A stretch of DNA of 16,253 nucleotides from Flavobacteriaceae bacterium UBA2000 (lineage in GTDB: Bacteria; Bacteroidota; Bacteroidia; Flavobacteriales; Flavobacteriaceae): NCBI GenBank assembly GCA_002335345.1, contig DDCS01000131.1:3034-19286 (forward strand), written 5' to 3'. This document shows positions 13,987 to 16,253 of this stretch, one piece after another. The notes under the pieces are model-generated. The model worked only from the letters and a program-made list of their open reading frames with translations, was not told the origin of the DNA and searched no databases. A program made the translations under genes and the position numbers. Positions within the stretch are counted from its first letter, which is position 1. Each line of letters begins with the position of its first letter.

Positions 13987-15666
13987 TTAGTCTGCTTGTG
14001 TGATTTGCTCAATGATTTTTTCGGTAATCACATAGGTTGGGCGCACCCCGGTCGTGCCTAGGCCTCCTGAGGCAAGTGTACTTCCTGACTCGAGCGGATT
14101 ATCAGAGGCATAGTAGGCATAACGCACCGCCACAGAGGCGTTAATACTCCCTCTTATTTTTGAGGCTGCTTGAATCGCTTTCTGATAATGCGCCCCTTCC
14201 ATCTCAAGCCCGATCACATCCCATGAAGAATTGTGGAAAAAACTCAAAATATCTTTGTTCTGCAAGGAGGTCCCCAGAACAGTAATCATGGTGCCTGAAA
14301 AAGCGTTATGGCCTTCAAAATCTTTGAGTTTCAGCTTATTCTTAAATGGGTAGTTGTCTGCAGTCCCTTCAAATATGTGGGCCCTAGGAATCATAATATC
14401 TCCTTTGCCCCCTTCTAAAATACCGGCTTTTCCCATAATGGAAATCGAGACAACAGGCATAAATTTTGTCTTTCCGGAAAAATTAAATGGCTTGAGCAAT
14501 TCATCCATGGTTTCATAGGCTTGCTCCCCAAAAGCATAGTCCATTACAATGAGAATAGGGGCGTTCGCGTTCGGGTTGTTATAGCGAGAAGGCATTGCCT
14601 TGGCTAAATCTATGATTTGAACGTCAATATTGGCTTGGCTTTGGTCGTCTAAATAGGTCATCCCGTTTTTTTCGGCAAATTCCTGAACCTTTTGTCGGTC
14701 ACTTTTATTGGTGTCTTGACTTAAATATTCATAAAGGGCTAAGCTCGATTTTTTGGCCGCTTCTTTTGGAAGTGCCTTTGCGGCGTAAAGGGTGTTCATT
14801 ACGCTGTGCATGTTGGCGCTGATGACATGCATTGGGCGTTCTGTCGCGCCCATTTGCGTCAGCGTTTCTTTGATGCGCTTGGCCCATCGCTCCCCGTGAA
14901 TGTGGTGCCCTAAGCGCTCTCGCAATACAGGGCTGAACGAAATCTGACGGGCCTTAGTTTTGTCGATAACCTCATCGATCGCCCCTTGGCCTAAATGATA
15001 GATCAGCCGGATAAAATGGTCTGGGTCTTGTTTCTGGGCAAAAAGCGGATAAGACAATTGGACCTCCTCATAGGTGCGGCCTAGAAAACTCGCGGCATGC
15101 ATGAGCGCGAGTTCGCGCTGAGACTGGGTGATTTCTTCTTTTTGGGTCGCGGTCTCGGCAAATTTTTGCCAATCTCTGCTCAGGATCCAGCCCTCTTCTT
15201 TGCTCACAAGGACCTGCTTCATAATCTTGTGAGACTCTATATACATAAAAGTCAAGTGGGTCAGAATATCATAAATCTCACTGCGCCCGCGTGTGATCAC
15301 TATATTCATCTGTTGCTCGTCAATTCGATAACAATGGCGGCGACGTTTTGGGGGGATTATTGCGGGGATATGAGATTTGTTGTAGCCCTCGTCACTGGTC
15401 AGGCTAATAAATTGACATTGTTCGATCCCATAAGGCAATCGGTCCATAATGTAGACCATGCCTTGAAGCTCTATTTTTTCTTCGGCAATGGATCCATAAA
15501 TTTCAGGGCGTAAGGTCAAAAGGGCTTCTCTGAGCGCGGTTCCACTAATGCCCATTGGTTTATAAAACCCACGGTTAAACAAATGTCGCATGGTGATGTA
15601 CACCCGCTCGATCGCGTTAGAACTCTCCTGAGCTCTTGTGCGCGTATGTCCTAATTGTTGACTCAT
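13987..15666 (-). CDS. Conserved 559-aa protein with nucleoside phosphorylase/nucleosidase-like C-terminal half (DUF6909-like)
   Basis: I recognise this as a large protein conserved in Bacteroidota, probably the family labelled DUF6909; no function is established that I know of. The N-terminal half (1 to about 300) looks helical and soluble. The C-terminal half has features of the PNP/MTAN/AMP nucleosidase fold. GKAGILEG (412-419) followed by GDIMIP (422-427) resembles the G-x-x-G-x-L...GD-x-x-IP segment of that fold. IGLEMEGAHY (485-494) resembles the ribose-binding M-E of nucleosidases, and YASDNPL (520-526) resembles the catalytic S-D loop, with D522. These matches are by eye. It has no signal peptide or membrane segment. 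It starts 18 bases after the GH3 stop, so the two are probably cotranscribed. A nucleotide- or nucleoside-cleaving role is possible, but the active site may have been repurposed. Confidence 0.7.
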   Translation of the reverse strand: MSQQLGHTRTRAQESSNAIERVYITMRHLFNRGFYKPMGISGTALREALLTLRPEIYGSIAEEKIELQGMVYIMDRLPYGIEQCQFISLTSDEGYNKSHIPAIIPPKRRRHCYRIDEQQMNIVITRGRSEIYDILTHLTFMYIESHKIMKQVLVSKEEGWILSRDWQKFAETATQKEEITQSQRELALMHAASFLGRTYEEVQLSYPLFAQKQDPDHFIRLIYHLGQGAIDEVIDKTKARQISFSPVLRERLGHHIHGERWAKRIKETLTQMGATERPMHVISANMHSVMNTLYAAKALPKEAAKKSSLALYEYLSQDTNKSDRQKVQEFAEKNGMTYLDDQSQANIDVQIIDLAKAMPSRYNNPNANAPILIVMDYAFGEQAYETMDELLKPFNFSGKTKFMPVVSISIMGKAGILEGGKGDIMIPRAHIFEGTADNYPFKNKLKLKDFEGHNAFSGTMITVLGTSLQNKDILSFFHNSSWDVIGLEMEGAHYQKAIQAASKIRGSINASVAVRYAYYASDNPLESGSTLASGGLGTTGVRPTYVITEKIIEQITQAD

Positions 15667-15684
15667 TTTCTAGGCAAAGATACA

Positions 15685-16253
15685 CTAATTGTGCGCCCAC
15701 TGACTCAAAGGTTCCGCCAGCGCGCGGTCATTGGCCAATCTTGGAACCTTATTCTGTCCTCCAAATCGCCCTAAACTTTTCATCACTGCATTAAAGCCCC
15801 CGCCGCTCACTTGAGTAATTTTTAACGGCTGTAGCACCTTGCCTTGAATCAAATCCGCATAATAAACATTTTGCTCTTGGAGTTTCTGATCCAGGGCTTG
15901 GGCAAAAGCCGTAAGGTCTGAGGGCAGGCGCTCAAACTCGACAAACCACTCGTGGTAGGGCGGCTCCTGGCTCTCTGGGGTGATTTGTGGCGCCACCGTG
16001 AACTCCGTAATACTTCCGCCGCATTGTTGCAAAGCGTGGGTCATGCTTTCCTCAACTTCTTTGCCAATCACATGCTCCCCAAAGGCCGAGATAAAATGTT
16101 TTAGTCGCCCACTAACCCTTATGCGATAGGGCTTAAGGTTCGTAAATTGAACCGTATCTCCAATATTATACCCCCAAAGTCCCGCATTAGTTGAAATGAT
16201 CATGACATAATCCACACCGAGTTCTACTGTTTCGAGGGTGTGCCTGCGGGGCG
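15685..16253 (-). CDS. GH3 auxin-responsive promoter-like protein, C-terminal part (cut by window edge)
   Basis: The frame is open to the right edge, so this is the last 189 or so residues of a protein usually about 500 aa long. Near the edge is MIISTNAGLWGYNIGDTVQF, matching the STNAG-x-W-x-Y-x-x-GD-x-V-x-F nucleotide-binding motif of GH3 proteins. Next comes RIRVSGRLKHFISAFGEHV, the hinge region before the C-terminal domain of this ANL-superfamily group. The end of the protein has GGGFNAVMKSLGRFGGQNKVPRL in family style. Plant GH3 enzymes adenylate acyl acids such as indole-acetate or jasmonate and join them to amino acids. The substrate of the bacterial versions is not known to me. Gene order puts it first in a pair with the 559-aa protein, and it is not obviously part of polysaccharide synthesis. 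Confidence 0.88.
   Translation of the reverse strand, partial: PRRHTLETVELGVDYVMIISTNAGLWGYNIGDTVQFTNLKPYRIRVSGRLKHFISAFGEHVIGKEVEESMTHALQQCGGSITEFTVAPQITPESQEPPYHEWFVEFERLPSDLTAFAQALDQKLQEQNVYYADLIQGKVLQPLKITQVSGGGFNAVMKSLGRFGGQNKVPRLANDRALAEPLSQWAHN

Noticed and set aside
15097..15513. A 138-codon open frame on the plus strand
   Set aside because: It is antisense to the well-formed 559-aa gene, and its composition looks like a frame shadow.
1..16253. CRISPR arrays, insertion sequences, tRNA or rRNA genes
   Set aside because: I saw no repeat-spacer pattern, transposase motifs or RNA gene signatures; nearly all the window is explained by collinear minus-strand genes.

Overview
The window is a stretch of a bacterial chromosome, most likely from a member of the Bacteroidota (Flavobacteriia or a close relative). 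The reasons are the bacterial GH3-family gene next to a large protein of a Bacteroidota-type conserved family, the kinase-less Wzz-like protein type, and the near absence of Shine-Dalgarno-like sequence before the starts. This placement is inference. All 16 genes lie on the minus strand, so the transcription order runs from high to low coordinates. The window is almost fully coding: the longest gaps are about 150 bp (13838-13986) and 137 bp (1697-1833). I see no RNA genes, mobile elements or CRISPR arrays.

Right end (13987-16253): the C-terminal part of a GH3-type acyl-acid amido synthetase-like protein, cut by the window edge, is followed after 17 bp by a 559-aa conserved protein. The C-terminal half of that protein carries motifs resembling the nucleoside phosphorylase/nucleosidase fold. 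I suspect it is the family annotated DUF6909.

Middle right (10458-13837): a complete dTDP-L-rhamnose module in the order rfbB, rfbA, rfbC, rfbD. It turns glucose-1-phosphate and dTTP into dTDP-L-rhamnose.

Middle and left (470-10449): a surface polysaccharide locus. In order of transcription it holds a Wzz-like chain-length protein, a Wzx-like flippase, two sulfotransferases of different families, a Wzy/WaaL-like membrane protein, a DUF1972 glycosyltransferase (candidate rhamnosyltransferase), a second Wzy/WaaL-like protein, a GT4 glycosyltransferase and a third Wzy/WaaL-like protein. From the flippase to the GT4 gene the genes overlap by 1 to 17 bp, which points to one translationally coupled operon. 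The left edge holds the first 130 codons of a UDP-glucose 6-dehydrogenase gene, suggesting that a uronic acid is also available.

Taken together this looks like a Wzx/Wzy-type pathway for a rhamnose-containing, probably uronic-acid-containing and sulfated exopolysaccharide, capsule or O-antigen. The initiating sugar-phosphate transferase, outer-membrane exporter, tyrosine kinase and PAPS synthesis genes are not in the window. The points most worth a second look are the pair of sulfotransferases, the three polymerase/ligase paralogues (two share a motif that the third lacks), and the uncharacterised nucleosidase-like protein beside GH3.
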